From Ramazzottius varieornatus (lineage: Eukaryota > Tardigrada > Eutardigrada > Parachela > Ramazzottiidae), in NCBI GenBank assembly GCA_001949185.1, contig BDGG01000024.1:68828-132827 (forward strand): DNA of 64,000 nt. Direction: 5' to 3'. This document shows positions 34,723-43,749 of the stretch, in pieces. The translations under genes and the position numbers were made by a program. The notes under the pieces are model-generated. The model was not told where the DNA came from, searched no databases, and was given only the letters and a program-made list of their open reading frames with translations. Within the stretch, counting starts at the first letter, position 1. Every line of letters starts with the position of its first letter.

Positions 34723-35323
34723 GAGCGGAATCACCGGACGAAAGAGTCAACATAACCTCCAATGCCGCCGCCTTGATGTCTAATTCAGTTGTAGCACCCA
34801 GAAAATTGCATTTTCCTGAGCGAAACATCACACATGTCGTTTCTGTCTCCAGTAGTCTGAACGAAGCTCCGGGAAACCTTTGTCGTTCGAACATCACTCG
34901 ATCGAAATAATCTGGCAAGGTTTTCAGCTGGACTGGAAATCCCAGATCGAAGCTAGCCACAATATTCACCACCTTGAAATTTTTCACTTCTGCGTTTTGG
35001 TGACCCTGCTTTTTGATTAAATTGCAAAACATATTTGCGAGTATTTTAGCCTGCTTCGTCGATCGCGCTCCGTTGACGGTTATCTTTCCATTGCGATATA
35101 CTTGGCAGTGGCATTTAAACGGTTTTAGTTTCCGTATGAGGAGGCCGGAAAACTTTTCAGGGACATAGTGCGCCATTATATCACACGTGCTCAGGTGGTG
35201 TAGATTGATTGGGCATCCCAGTTCTGCTGTAGGAACCACGTTTTTGATAACGGCAGTCATGGCAAAGTTCAAGTCTGTGGAGTAAGATTTTCGATTTCGC
35301 TCTCCCTTCGGGGCTCTCTGCAT
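34679..35323 (-). CDS. TATA-binding-protein-fold protein (TBP-like)
   Basis: The first ATG is at 35323-35321, giving 214 residues. It contains two imperfect direct repeats of the TBP saddle. Repeat 1 is about residues 20-110, with KFSGLLIR and QVYRNGKITVNGARS. Repeat 2 is about residues 112-190, with VVNIVASFDLG, RFPGASFRLL and VMFRSGKCNFLGA. Three of the four positions that hold DNA-intercalating phenylalanines in TBP are F; the fourth (repeat 1, second) is Y. The N- and C-terminal tails are short, unlike cellular TBPs. Cellular TBP nucleates transcription complexes at TATA boxes, several of which are present on this element. It lies head-to-head with the packaging ATPase, the two ATGs sharing one CATG. 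The frame is intact. Source by capture from a host is inference. Confidence 0.88.
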   Translation of the reverse strand: MQRAPKGERNRKSYSTDLNFAMTAVIKNVVPTAELGCPINLHHLSTCDIMAHYVPEKFSGLLIRKLKPFKCHCQVYRNGKITVNGARSTKQAKILANMFCNLIKKQGHQNAEVKNFKVVNIVASFDLGFPVQLKTLPDYFDRVMFERQRFPGASFRLLETETTCVMFRSGKCNFLGATTELDIKAAALEVMLTLSSGDSAPTTRGTDDTADTHP

Positions 35324-35939
35324 GGGCCCCACAGGATCTGGAAAAACACAGCATGCTCTTCGACTGCTAAAAAATAAGGGTGGAATGTTCGATCGTCCTC
35401 CAACTCGAATAGTTTTCGCGTATGCCGAGTGGCAGAAGGCCTACGATGACATGCTGACTGTCGAGCCAAAAATCGAGTTTGTGAAAAATCTCGCAGACAT
35501 TTTAGACAATGAGAACTTTTTTACGAAGACAAAAAATAATCTGCTAATCTTGGATGATTTGCCATCGGCTGGGGCTGAAAATCGGAAAGCCAGCGATCTG
35601 TTCACGCGGGGAATTCATCATCGCAACGTGAATTGTCTACACATCTGTCAAAATATTTTTCAGCAGGGAAAAAGTATGCGCAATCTGCATCTGAATTCGT
35701 CGTACATGACCTTGTTTAAAAACGCGCGTGATATCGGTCAGATAAAACTACTGGCTAAACAAACAGGACAGCACTATTTAAGCCTAGCGTACAAGAAAGC
35801 TACCTCCCTCCCATTTGAACCCGTCGTGATCGACTTAAAATCCGACTGTCCAGAAGATTTAAGAGTCCGGAGTAATATCTTACCTGGTCAACGAGTACGA
35901 GATTATACCGGATCCGAGCACGATGTCGGAGAAAATTGA
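35322..35939 (+). CDS. A32-like genome-packaging ATPase (FtsK/HerA superfamily)
   Basis: From ATG 35322 the protein has 205 residues, near the usual Polinton ATPase length. Walker A (GPTGSGKT) is at residues 2-9 and Walker B (LLILDD) near residue 75, followed by the glutamine-containing HICQN sensor. The frame upstream of the ATG also reads like family sequence for about 13 codons, back to an in-frame TAA at 35283-35285. The true start may therefore lie further up or in another exon, and this copy may have lost it. The protein would pump element DNA into capsids. The next gene's ATG (35923) overlaps its end. Confidence 0.9.
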   Translation: MGPTGSGKTQHALRLLKNKGGMFDRPPTRIVFAYAEWQKAYDDMLTVEPKIEFVKNLADILDNENFFTKTKNNLLILDDLPSAGAENRKASDLFTRGIHHRNVNCLHICQNIFQQGKSMRNLHLNSSYMTLFKNARDIGQIKLLAKQTGQHYLSLAYKKATSLPFEPVVIDLKSDCPEDLRVRSNILPGQRVRDYTGSEHDVGEN

Positions 35940-36249
35940 TCGCCTTGCGCCCTGCCTGGTCACACTGAAGTCACTCAAACCGGCTCAACGACGACTGCTG
36001 TTAAAGTTTTGCGATAAAAACCATATTCGAGCATTTGAGGAAGTGCTCTTAAATATCGTGAAGAACACGGCAAAGCTGTCGGAAACAGACAAGAAAATTT
36101 TTCAGCGCTGGAAAAAACCGCTGAAGCTGTTGGTACTAAAAAAATACCCGGTGAAGTATAAGAGGGATCTCCTCCTGCAAAAAGGCGGTTTCTTTGCGGC
36201 GCTGCTGCCTATTCTAGTGTCGGTTGTGGGATTCGTTCTCAGTCGATAA
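35923..36249 (+). CDS. Small basic protein with C-terminal hydrophobic segment (Polinton PX-like)
   Basis: This 108-codon frame overlaps the end of the ATPase by 17 bases. It is lysine- and arginine-rich (RWKKPLKLLVLKKYP) and ends in LLQKGGFFAALLPILVSVVG, a glycine-rich hydrophobic tail. Small proteins with such QKGGF...LLP tails sit beside capsid genes in many Polintons/adintoviruses and are thought to be virion core or membrane-active components. The frame is intact. The assignment rests on that tail and the position, not on a search. Confidence 0.6.
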   Translation: MSEKIDRLAPCLVTLKSLKPAQRRLLLKFCDKNHIRAFEEVLLNIVKNTAKLSETDKKIFQRWKKPLKLLVLKKYPVKYKRDLLLQKGGFFAALLPILVSVVGFVLSR

Positions 36250-36255
36250 CACACC

Positions 36256-36825
36256 ATGCAGACTCTTTACATGGTCCCCGAGCGCGATATGTAGAGGTTC
36301 GAGGAACTGACGCAGACAGGTACGAAGGCCCTCAGGGGTCTAGCGCCACCATCCATCAACGATGTGTTTACCACCCGAAGGCCCAACGAAGGCCGCCGAA
36401 GCGTTCACCGCCTTGACACTGGATAAACTTTCTACGGAAATTTTGGCTCGTTCAGACCTGTCTGAGTGGACTAAAGCGCAGATGTTATCTGACAACCTGC
36501 AAAAGTTTCTCTCCCACAAATCCCAAGCCTTTCCGGAAGAATCCGCCATGCCGCCACTGCCACCGCTACCTCCCTCTGCACCACCTATGCCACCAGTGTC
36601 TGATGAAAAAGGATCGGCAATAAAGCAGCCTGAAGAGTGGACTAGCAACGCCACATGGATGCATTGCCAAATCAAAACTGGTCGAGGATTTAAACAGCAC
36701 GGAACCGCTGGTAGTCTCGCCGCGTCGTGTTCGCGAAAGAAAACATAAAAATCAGGGTGGTCTTAGTCAAATGAATATACCGACTTTACCGCGTTGGATA
36801 GTTTTATAGAATGACTGGTTGTGCT
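36256..36825 (+). pseudogene. Polinton accessory structural gene with proline-rich middle, broken
   Basis: ATG 36256 opens a frame that meets TAG at 36292-36294 and then continues sensibly to about 36365. The reading then moves to a second frame (36362 onward: acidic helix, then PPLPPLPPSAPPMPP). From about 36665 a third frame gives a basic end. One stop and two frame changes show decay. Family not recognised; position between PX-like and integrase genes suggests a virion-associated protein. Confidence 0.45.
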
Positions 36826-37692
36826 CCTTTTGCATTACACCTTGGCGAAAACTCTCATTGGTACTTTGTTTCATCTTGTTGTGACGGAGAGGACGAGGAC
36901 CTGGTTATTAGTCATGCCCACCGACTACGAGGACCCGAAGGAGGCGGGAAGCTTGGGCGGAGTCGAGAAATATCGACGAGCACAAGCGACCTCCCTGATT
37001 ACTGCGGAAGCCCAGCGTCTGTTGAACTGAATTCCAGCGTACACAAAGCACAAACAACGTCGCAGGCGTTTTCGACGCAATCCTGTGGTCGTCCTCGACA
37101 GCCATCATCAGTTCCAAGCGGACATGATGGACATGACAATCGTTGCTCCGAAAATAAACACTGCATTTGGGTTCTCGTTATCGTTGACTGTTTCAGTAAG
37201 AAAGCTAGCTGCCATTTGGTAAGACGGAAAGAGGGGGCGCTGGTCCGTGATGCCTTGATAAAAGTGTTTAACGAGATTGGCATCCCTGAAGAACTGCAGA
37301 CGGACAAAGGCAGAGAGTTTTACTGTAAAGAAGTGGCTGCTCTATGTAAGAAACATGATATAGTTCACTTCTCCACGGAGAACGACGCGATCAAGGCGAC
37401 TATGGCGGAAAGGATGATCAGAACGTTACGTCAGCGTATATGACGACTGTTCGAAGCGCGCATTCCTTCCGTCAAGTATTATGACGCGCTGCCGCATATC
37501 GTGGCGGACTATAATGCGACCATTCATTCAACTCACCAACTAGCTCTAAATGACGTTGACGATGATAATTCATTGCTTGCGTTTAGCCGTTTGTATGGAA
37601 AGTTACTACGAGAGAAGTCCGTGAGAGCAGTATTTAGGGTGGGAGACAAAGCGCGCAGCAACGCTACGAAAGATATTTACTTTGGCTTCTGA
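36821..37692 (+). pseudogene. RVE-family (retroviral-like) integrase, decayed
   Basis: Typical Polinton integrase sequence is spread over several frames. A YEDPKEAGSLGG block begins near 36914, a TGA interrupts at 37028-37030, and the catalytic core is from about 37160: the first aspartate in VIVDCFSKK, the second in LQTDKGREF, the glutamate in TMAERMIRTL. A second in-frame TGA lies at 37441-37443, followed by matching C-terminal sequence to 37692. The catalytic triad is still visible, but at least two stops and one frameshift make the copy non-functional. In the family the enzyme performs the 6-bp staggered insertion seen here. Confidence 0.85.
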
Positions 37693-39193
37693 CGCGTCCT
37701 GCGATATTTATCCGAAAAATAACGCAGCCTCTTGGAGTACTAGACTGCGCGCGCCCATTGCGCTGCAATCCGGAATGTGGGAAGTGGCTTTGGTAGAACT
37801 AATCTACCCGCATTCAATGTATAATATCCCGGAGGATCAGAAAATTGTTGTTCAGCAACTTGTGCTGATCGGTCTTTGTGTCCATCGAGAAGACGCGGAA
37901 GAGGAAATCGCCAGTTTCAAACGAGTGACCCAAGGTCTCGCACCTACTCGGCGTAAGCCGAATCCCTTCTATGAAATACGTTATGACAAAGAGAAGAACG
38001 AACTCCTACCACGTGCAAAACAACGAACAGAGGGGTACTTTCATTTTCAAGAGCACGAAATTATCATACCCGCCGGGATCTACGATTTGGCCGAGCTTTT
38101 CCATGTCAGAAAGTCGAGATCAGCTCTTGGTCATCCCGCTACCGGGGAATATCAGCCGATAAGATCTTTGATCCTCGTCATGTACGACCCCGTACACGAA
38201 CGTACAACGGGAATCAGGCCCCAGTCGTAACAGACTGTCAGCGCAGTCCACGTACTAATCAACATCAGACTTGGGCGTTGTGCATCGCACACCGTCAAAC
38301 TAACGTGCCTTTGACTACATTGTAAATAACTGACTGGAATGACGTTCCATTGATTTACAGCTGACTGTTGATTGGTACGTGGACTGCGCTGACAGTCTGT
38401 TACGACTGGGGCCTGATTCCCGTTGTACGTTCGTGTACGGGGTCGTACATGACGAGGATCAAAGATCTTATCGGCTGATATTCCCCGGTAGCGGGATGAC
38501 CAAGAGCTGATCTCGACTTTCTGTAACGGCCATTCGTTCCCCACGAGCTAGCAAAAAGTTATAGCCATTTCAGATTCTGGGAAAGACGAACGCTTGCGTG
38601 GCCAGGGTAGCAAAAGTGCTACGCATCAGCAAATGAAACAGAGCTTAGGCGTTTACAAGAAATGCTGGGTTTCTAGAACCAATCCATCGTCAGCGCTACC
38701 GACAGTCCGGCTTTCCAAACTTCCATGGAAGATCGACTGAAGAATTACTTAGATTCGTCCACTACCCACCAAACGCCGAGGTTCTGGCCACGAGAAGATG
38801 AACACCTGACAGAAGCGGACAAAAGCGTATGGTACCTCGCTAACCAGTATCCGAATGAGTTCAAACTGTCAGTGCTGGAACAACCTTTCCTTGTAATTTC
38901 CAAGCGATGCATTAACTTGTATTTCGGCGACCAGTCGCTGTTCATCTACTGTGACGTGGCGGCCTACACCCATGTAGGCGACTCTTATGAACAATTATTA
39001 CGGACAGTCCCTATTAAAACAGACAGCGCATTCGAAACCGTTATGGTTAGGTTCGACGTTCCCCACTACTCTGCTGTCGTCAGAACTTTCATTGAATCGA
39101 TCACCGTGGATATCTGCACCGATCTGGGGAAAGACGCGCCTTTCTAAAGCGGGAAGAGCCTGATTAAACTACACTTTCGACCTGCCAATCAAT
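37682..39193 (+). pseudogene. Polinton spike/minor-capsid-like protein, split by an inverted repeat and a stop
   Basis: The N-terminal part (37682-38230) has the family's start region (SDASCDIYPKNNAASW, then WEVALVELIYPHSMYNI). The C-terminal part (38725-39147) has LFIYCDVA...VGD...LLRTVPI and VRFDVPHYSAVV, the usual end region. An inverted repeat at 38107-38523 lies between them and supplies the stop of the first part. An in-frame TAA at 39145-39147 cuts the last 15 or so codons, whose frame runs on to TAA at 39191-39193. No ATG precedes the first block in frame. Members of this family are thought to form virion surface or vertex structures. Confidence 0.75.
38107..38523. repeat. Near-perfect inverted repeat, 158-bp arms
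   Basis: Arms 38107-38264 and 38366-38523 are complementary with about one mismatch around a 101-bp loop. The left arm is coding sequence of the spike-like gene; the right arm is its inverted copy. This is either a recent fold-back duplication or an artefact of assembly or library chimaerism. Confidence 0.9.
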
Positions 39194-39194
39194 A

Positions 39195-39649
39195 ATGGTG
39201 GGATTAACAGCTTTCGTACCGGATTCTTCGCTGTACGACGACATACTGAACAGTAATCAAGTGGGTAACGGAGCGTTGGGTCGCTACCGTGGTTCGGCGT
39301 ATCAGAACGGGGCAGGTCTAGGCAGTTTCTTCCGTGGCATCTTCTCCCGCTTTTCACGTTCGCCGCGCCGCTAGTCCGAAGTGCCATGCCGCATGTAAAA
39401 TCGGCCATGGAGTCGGCAAAGCCGCATTTAACTATGGCTGCACAGAGCGTCTTGAATGAAGCGAGTAAAGGTATAGCGCAGAAAATTTCGTCGGTATTGA
39501 CACCAAAAACTGGTGCAGAAGTCGTGGAGCAAAGCGGCTCCGGGTTGGAACCTGCTGCTCTCGTGGCTCCACCGCTATCAGCTCGTCGCCAGCGCTACCA
39601 GCGCCGACCCACGCTTCAACATCCACGGCGTAAAGTACTGAAGACGTGA
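39195..39649 (+). pseudogene. Small basic virion-core-like protein, one frameshift
   Basis: ATG 39195 opens a frame with a GAGLGSFFRGIF glycine/aromatic block, common in Polinton core proteins, and ends at TAG 39372-39374. From about 39340 the family-like sequence carries on in another frame (APLVRSAMPHV, then 39386-39649) to an arginine-rich tail (RRQRYQRRPTLQHPRRK). One indel near 39345-39360 explains this. It would bind DNA in the particle, by analogy with adenovirus core proteins. Confidence 0.55.
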
Positions 39650-39730
39650 GGTCGCGGCCGACACAAACGAACCGCCACTCGTCTGAAACGAATTCCTCCT
39701 TACGATTTTCCTGACACCTTCTAAAAAACA

Positions 39731-41152
39731 ATGGCAGCTGTCAATCTCTTCACCTTGGAAGAATCGGAGCCGGCAATGGCAGCCGATTCCAACCTGTTCT
39801 CCGTTCCGGCCTCCTTAACTGATCGATACCGTGTTGAAGAGGAACGCATAGCACCCACTGCCGTCATACCCGAGCATCTGCCCGCCTTTGGCGAGATGAC
39901 GTTCTACATCCCGCCATATACGGATGCATCGCTGGCTCTGCCAGAGCTGGCGTTCGAACTTGAATTATCAATTCAAAAACGAAAAGTCAACACTAACTTG
40001 TTGGAAGCCTTGTCAGAAGATGATAAAGTTGCACCGGTGAACTTGATTGCTCACAGCCTGTTCCGTTCTGTTCAGATATCTCTCTGTAATCGCCTGGTTT
40101 CCGACTGCGCTCAACACTACCTCTACCGGGCAATGATTGAAGCTCTGACAACGTACTCCGAAGGGGCTCTTCGTACTGCCCTGACTTCCGCTGGTTTTTA
40201 CTACGACACTCCGGGTGCGATGGACGCTGCTGCAGAAAACAAGGAGGAGGTAGCCAGGCAGAAGCTGTTTACCGCCCACAAGTGGGTGCAGCTGTCGGGT
40301 AAAGTTTATTCGGATGTGACATCACAGGAGAAAAACTTGGTGACAGGTGTACCCGTCCACATCCGCTTCCAGCTTAATTCGCCGGCATTCTATTTACGAA
40401 GTTGGGGCGACAACGACCTTCTGGCACCAGGCAAGGAGTATCGAGGGTTTATACAGAACCCGCGCTTGCTGATTAAGCGGTACGTGGGAGCCCCCGACTT
40501 CATGAATTCTTTGGCGAAAAACCTGGTGACGACAACGGCAAAGTATCACTTGGAAAAGCAGCTCCTCCGTGTGATCGATATCCCAATTGGAACCACGGGG
40601 ACGCAGTTACCAAATATTCACATGGGACAGGAGATGAAGCAATCGACTGCGTTGCAAATAGAAGGTGACTAATTTTGGCTATTTCCGGTACCCAAAATGT
40701 TAATTTTCGCGCTGGTGGAATCGGACTCTTTCCATGAACATTTACACACGAATCCGTTCAACTTTGTTGACAAAAATCTCACCCAGATTTCTGTGCAAGT
40801 CGATTGTGTCTCCTTCCCGTCTAAACCGTATCAAGTGGACTTTGAAACGGGACGCTCCTTGGAACATTTTGACGGGCTCTTGGACGTCCTAGGAAAGAAG
40901 CACGCACCGGGAGGTTCCCTGCCTTTCGACAGGGACGGATACGCTAAATGCCACACTTTCTTTGCTTTCGACCTCAGCCCTAGCGGCTGTGGTCGCGACG
41001 CTCTGGGTCTGATCAAACAGGGAAACGTTACGATATCCCTACAGTTTGCCAAGCCGTTGGAAAAGACGCTGATGGGTGTCAGCCTTTTGTACTTTGATTT
41101 CCTGATGGAGATAAATACCTTCCGTCAGCTCCTCACTGACTTTGTGGCGTGA
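39731..41152 (+). pseudogene. Major capsid protein (double jelly-roll, hexon-like), one in-frame stop
   Basis: ATG 39731 gives 313 codons to TAA at 40670-40672. The same frame continues after the stop and reaches TGA at 41150-41152. The downstream half contains HTNPFNFVDKNLTQISVQVD, YAKCHTFFAFDLSP, LIKQGNVTISLQFAKPL and MEINTFRQLL, the characteristic C-terminal jelly-roll region of Polinton capsid proteins. Total length about 470 codons, slightly short for the family. A single nonsense change therefore disables it. It would form the icosahedral shell with the spike-like protein. Confidence 0.85.
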
Positions 41153-41180
41153 AGTGAACACGTGGTAGATTGACAGTGCC

Positions 41181-41666
41181 ATGAGGGCATGCCCGGTTAC
41201 CGCTGCAGTGTTTCGGGGAGTCTTTGCTGCCGACCAGCTGCCCCACCCCAGTCAGGAACTCCCGTCGGCCTACATTACCAACTGCTCTGATAGCACCAGT
41301 GGTGGCACTCACTGGGTGGCGTTCTATCAAGACAAGCCTGGCTACATTGAAACATTTGACAGCTACGGGAGACCACTGAGGAGCTACAATCCTAACTTGC
41401 AAAGTCTGACGGAGGGACTGAAAATTATACAGCAGTGCCAAACAATCCAGCAGCCGGCTTCTACAACGTGTGGACAATACGCTATGATGTTTTTTTTTGA
41501 ACGAGCAAGTCGACTTTCTTACGTAGATTTTATCCACTTGTTTACTGATAACACACGCGCTAACGACAAGATGGTTTGTCAAATTGTGAACAGCTGTTTC
41601 GATCTAAGAACACGGGTGTACAAAACGGCACTGGTCAGACAAATTGCAAGAGAATTTGTACAATAA
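41181..41666 (+). CDS. Adenain-type cysteine protease (C5 family)
   Basis: A 161-codon intact frame begins at ATG 41181 and ends with TAA at 41664-41666. Catalytic marks: histidine in GTHWVAFY (about residue 55), acidic residue in IETFDSYG (about residue 68), cysteine in TTCGQYAMMFF (about residue 113), with a glutamine run just before for the oxyanion hole. Length is close to Polinton proteases. In the family the enzyme matures capsid precursors. A diverged fragment of the gene's 3' part occurs in reverse orientation at about 50430-50620. Confidence 0.9.
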   Translation: MRACPVTAAVFRGVFAADQLPHPSQELPSAYITNCSDSTSGGTHWVAFYQDKPGYIETFDSYGRPLRSYNPNLQSLTEGLKIIQQCQTIQQPASTTCGQYAMMFFFERASRLSYVDFIHLFTDNTRANDKMVCQIVNSCFDLRTRVYKTALVRQIAREFVQ

Positions 41667-41753
41667 GGATAGATGGAGCGAAGTACTGAATAAGAATGAA
41701 CATGATAAAAAAAATACGCAGGAATAAATCGCGACATGAAGTTAAAAACATAT

Positions 41754-42017
41754 CGGTACTTTCCAGCCGTAGAGTCAGAGGTAACATTACCCAATGGATT
41801 TTCGAATCTAGGCAAGGGGAAGACGTCGTATTACTGCAGCAGAGGAGAAAGTGCTTCTTCTGAATCGACTTTTTCCTCCGGTGCTCTACAGTGACGTCAG
41901 CCCGTGTCCAGAGTAAAAGGTCGATTTGCCCAGTATACTTTCTACTCCGTTGCGGTGATATGACGTCACTCCGGCGCAAGGGTAGAAAGTCGACTTGTGA
42001 GAGTGACTTTTTACTCC
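41754..42017. promoter_or_regulatory. Hairpin/CRE module, copy 1
   Basis: Three hairpins (41841-41880, 41911-41949, 41980-42017), each with arms near GAGTAGAAAGTC/GACTTTTTACTC, alternate with TGACGTCA at 41892-41899 and 41961-41968 and CGACGTCA at 42030. The whole block recurs in reverse complement at 50632-50906 at about 95 percent. It lies between the protease and the acidic gene, upstream of a TATA box. A transcription-control role is inferred. Confidence 0.6.
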
Positions 42018-42099
42018 AGCGCTGTCCAGCGACGTCATAGGCTGCTACAACAATCCACAGTGCTCCAGCAGAGGAAAGTTGAAGCGTATCACTACGCCA

Positions 42100-42138
42100 T
42101 GACGTCACACAAAGCTTCTGTATGAAAGGGTATAAATG
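42100..42138 (+). promoter_or_regulatory. Promoter of the acidic gene: TGACGTCA plus TATA box
   Basis: TGACGTCA at 42100-42107 is followed by TATAAATG at 42131-42138; the next plus-strand ATG of a long frame is at 42364. Spacing suits a CRE-driven core promoter with a 5' UTR of about 200 bases. Confidence 0.6.
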
Positions 42139-42363
42139 TATGAAAAAATACTGAAGGAGGTCAATCTTCCGACCAATTTGCAGACACCTTAGTTTGGAAA
42201 TTTCCACCTTGTTTTGCGTAAATCTTGTGTTTCGACATCGGTGGTTGCTATCTCTGACAGGCAGCTCGCGCCATCAATCACAGCTAATGACTGTGATGAC
42301 CATTTTGGCGGAGTGGCTCCAGAGCAAGACAGGCGGTGATCGCATTGTTCTTATTTCAAAACC

Positions 42364-43269
42364 ATGGAAGACGACGAGATTTTCGACTATGAAAAGTACT
42401 TTGCCGACAAGTGGCCACAGTATGCAAACCAGCAACCTGCGGCCATGAATCCTCTGACTCCTTCGTCGGCTTTCGCCCCGGATAATCCCCCGTCGACCAG
42501 TGGTCAACAAGACACTGTTTCATCAACGTTCAAAATGGAGGGAGCTACTGCTGTTGCTATTTCCTATCCGTGTCTGGAGACCTGGACTGACGGCTCGCCC
42601 ACTTACGTTCCGTTTTCGCCAACCTACTCTCCGGACAATGCTGATGGTGGAATGGACATGTCGGAGACCCCACCCGATCCGCATTTGGTCAAGGAGCTGT
42701 TGGTCCCTGGTTACGACACTCCGTATTCCCCGGGAAACGACAACGAAAAAGATGGTAAGGATATGGAGGAAGGAGCGGACGAAGGACACCCGGAAGCAGA
42801 AGCTAAAGCTGATCTTTCTTCAGATGCCTTAGCTATCGCGGTTGCCAATGCGCTGGCCGATGGCGTTCTCGGTGATAACTAGGTCTACGCTGCTGTGGTT
42901 GGTCCTCCACTTAACCCGACGATCGCAGGGCCGATCAATGAAGCTCTTCCAGTGTATTCGGGTTATGTCCAAACGGACCATGACCAGACGGGATGCAGCC
43001 ATTCAGGGAACCCTCAAGTGGGATACAACCAAGGTGGATACGATGAAGCAGCAGTCTTCACTCCTGCCAATACGGCAACGGCTGCTGGGCAGGGATTTGC
43101 GGCTTACGGCCAAACGGTCCAGTTTCCAGTATTCCATCAGCCTCCAGCATACAGCGGGATGAACTACATGCAGCCAGTCTATACTTGGTCGGGACCATCG
43201 ACGGCAAGTCCACCTCAAAGCACGGTATCAGATGCGGAAGTACGTAGTGTACTTGATCTGGTCCGGTAG
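42364..43269 (+). pseudogene. Acidic, Pol II CTD-like repeat protein, one in-frame stop
   Basis: ATG 42364 gives 172 codons to TAG at 42880-42882. The same frame stays open afterwards to TAG 43267-43269, so a single stop divides a frame of about 300 codons. The first part is acidic (MEDDEIFDYEKYF), proline-rich, with YVPFSPTYSPDN close to the RNA polymerase II C-terminal heptad. The second part is rich in G, Q, Y and P (YNQGGYDE...PPAYSGMNYM), like low-complexity activation domains. No folded domain is recognised. Role as a transcription-activating protein is inferred from composition and from its CRE/TATA promoter. Confidence 0.5.
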
Positions 43270-43291
43270 TTTCCAACGACAGACACAGCAC

Positions 43292-43665
43292 CATGGTCCA
43301 TAGTAGGCGGATATCACCAGAATATGGCCTGACGGTCATTCAAGGACAAGTGACAGTACCACCGCCACCACCACCGCCACCACTGATGTCAGTCGAGGCT
43401 GCAGCACCGATGGCACCGGCGGTTTCGGCTGACACTGGAGAACAAGTGGAGGAACCAACGTAAGCTGAGCCTATTGTGCTGGATGAAAACTTGGCCCGAC
43501 GAGGACTGCCACTGGCACCGCCACGTAAGCTCAAACTTTGTACGGTTAACATGCTAGGATAACATACTGACCAACTTGTCTCTTTTGCAGCAACACAGTA
43601 CGTCATCACGCAGGTGGACAACGGAGCACCGACGGCACCCTACAGCCTCCAAATGGGTAAGTTCC
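43292..43665 (+). CDS. Proline-rich exons upstream of the polymerase, unknown
   Basis: A frame from ATG 43292 with a PPPPPPPPL run ends at a GTAAGC donor near 43457. A second candidate exon (about 43591-43659, bounded by CTTTTGCAG and GTAAGT) encodes TQYVITQVDNG. These may form a separate small gene or the 5' exons of the polymerase transcript. No family recognised. Confidence 0.3.
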
Positions 43666-43749
43666 CTGGCGACTTATAGCATCTACTACAGGTAATTTTA
43701 CACGGTCTCTGTTTTACAGTTACTCCACAGACAGCACTTTGATGTACTG

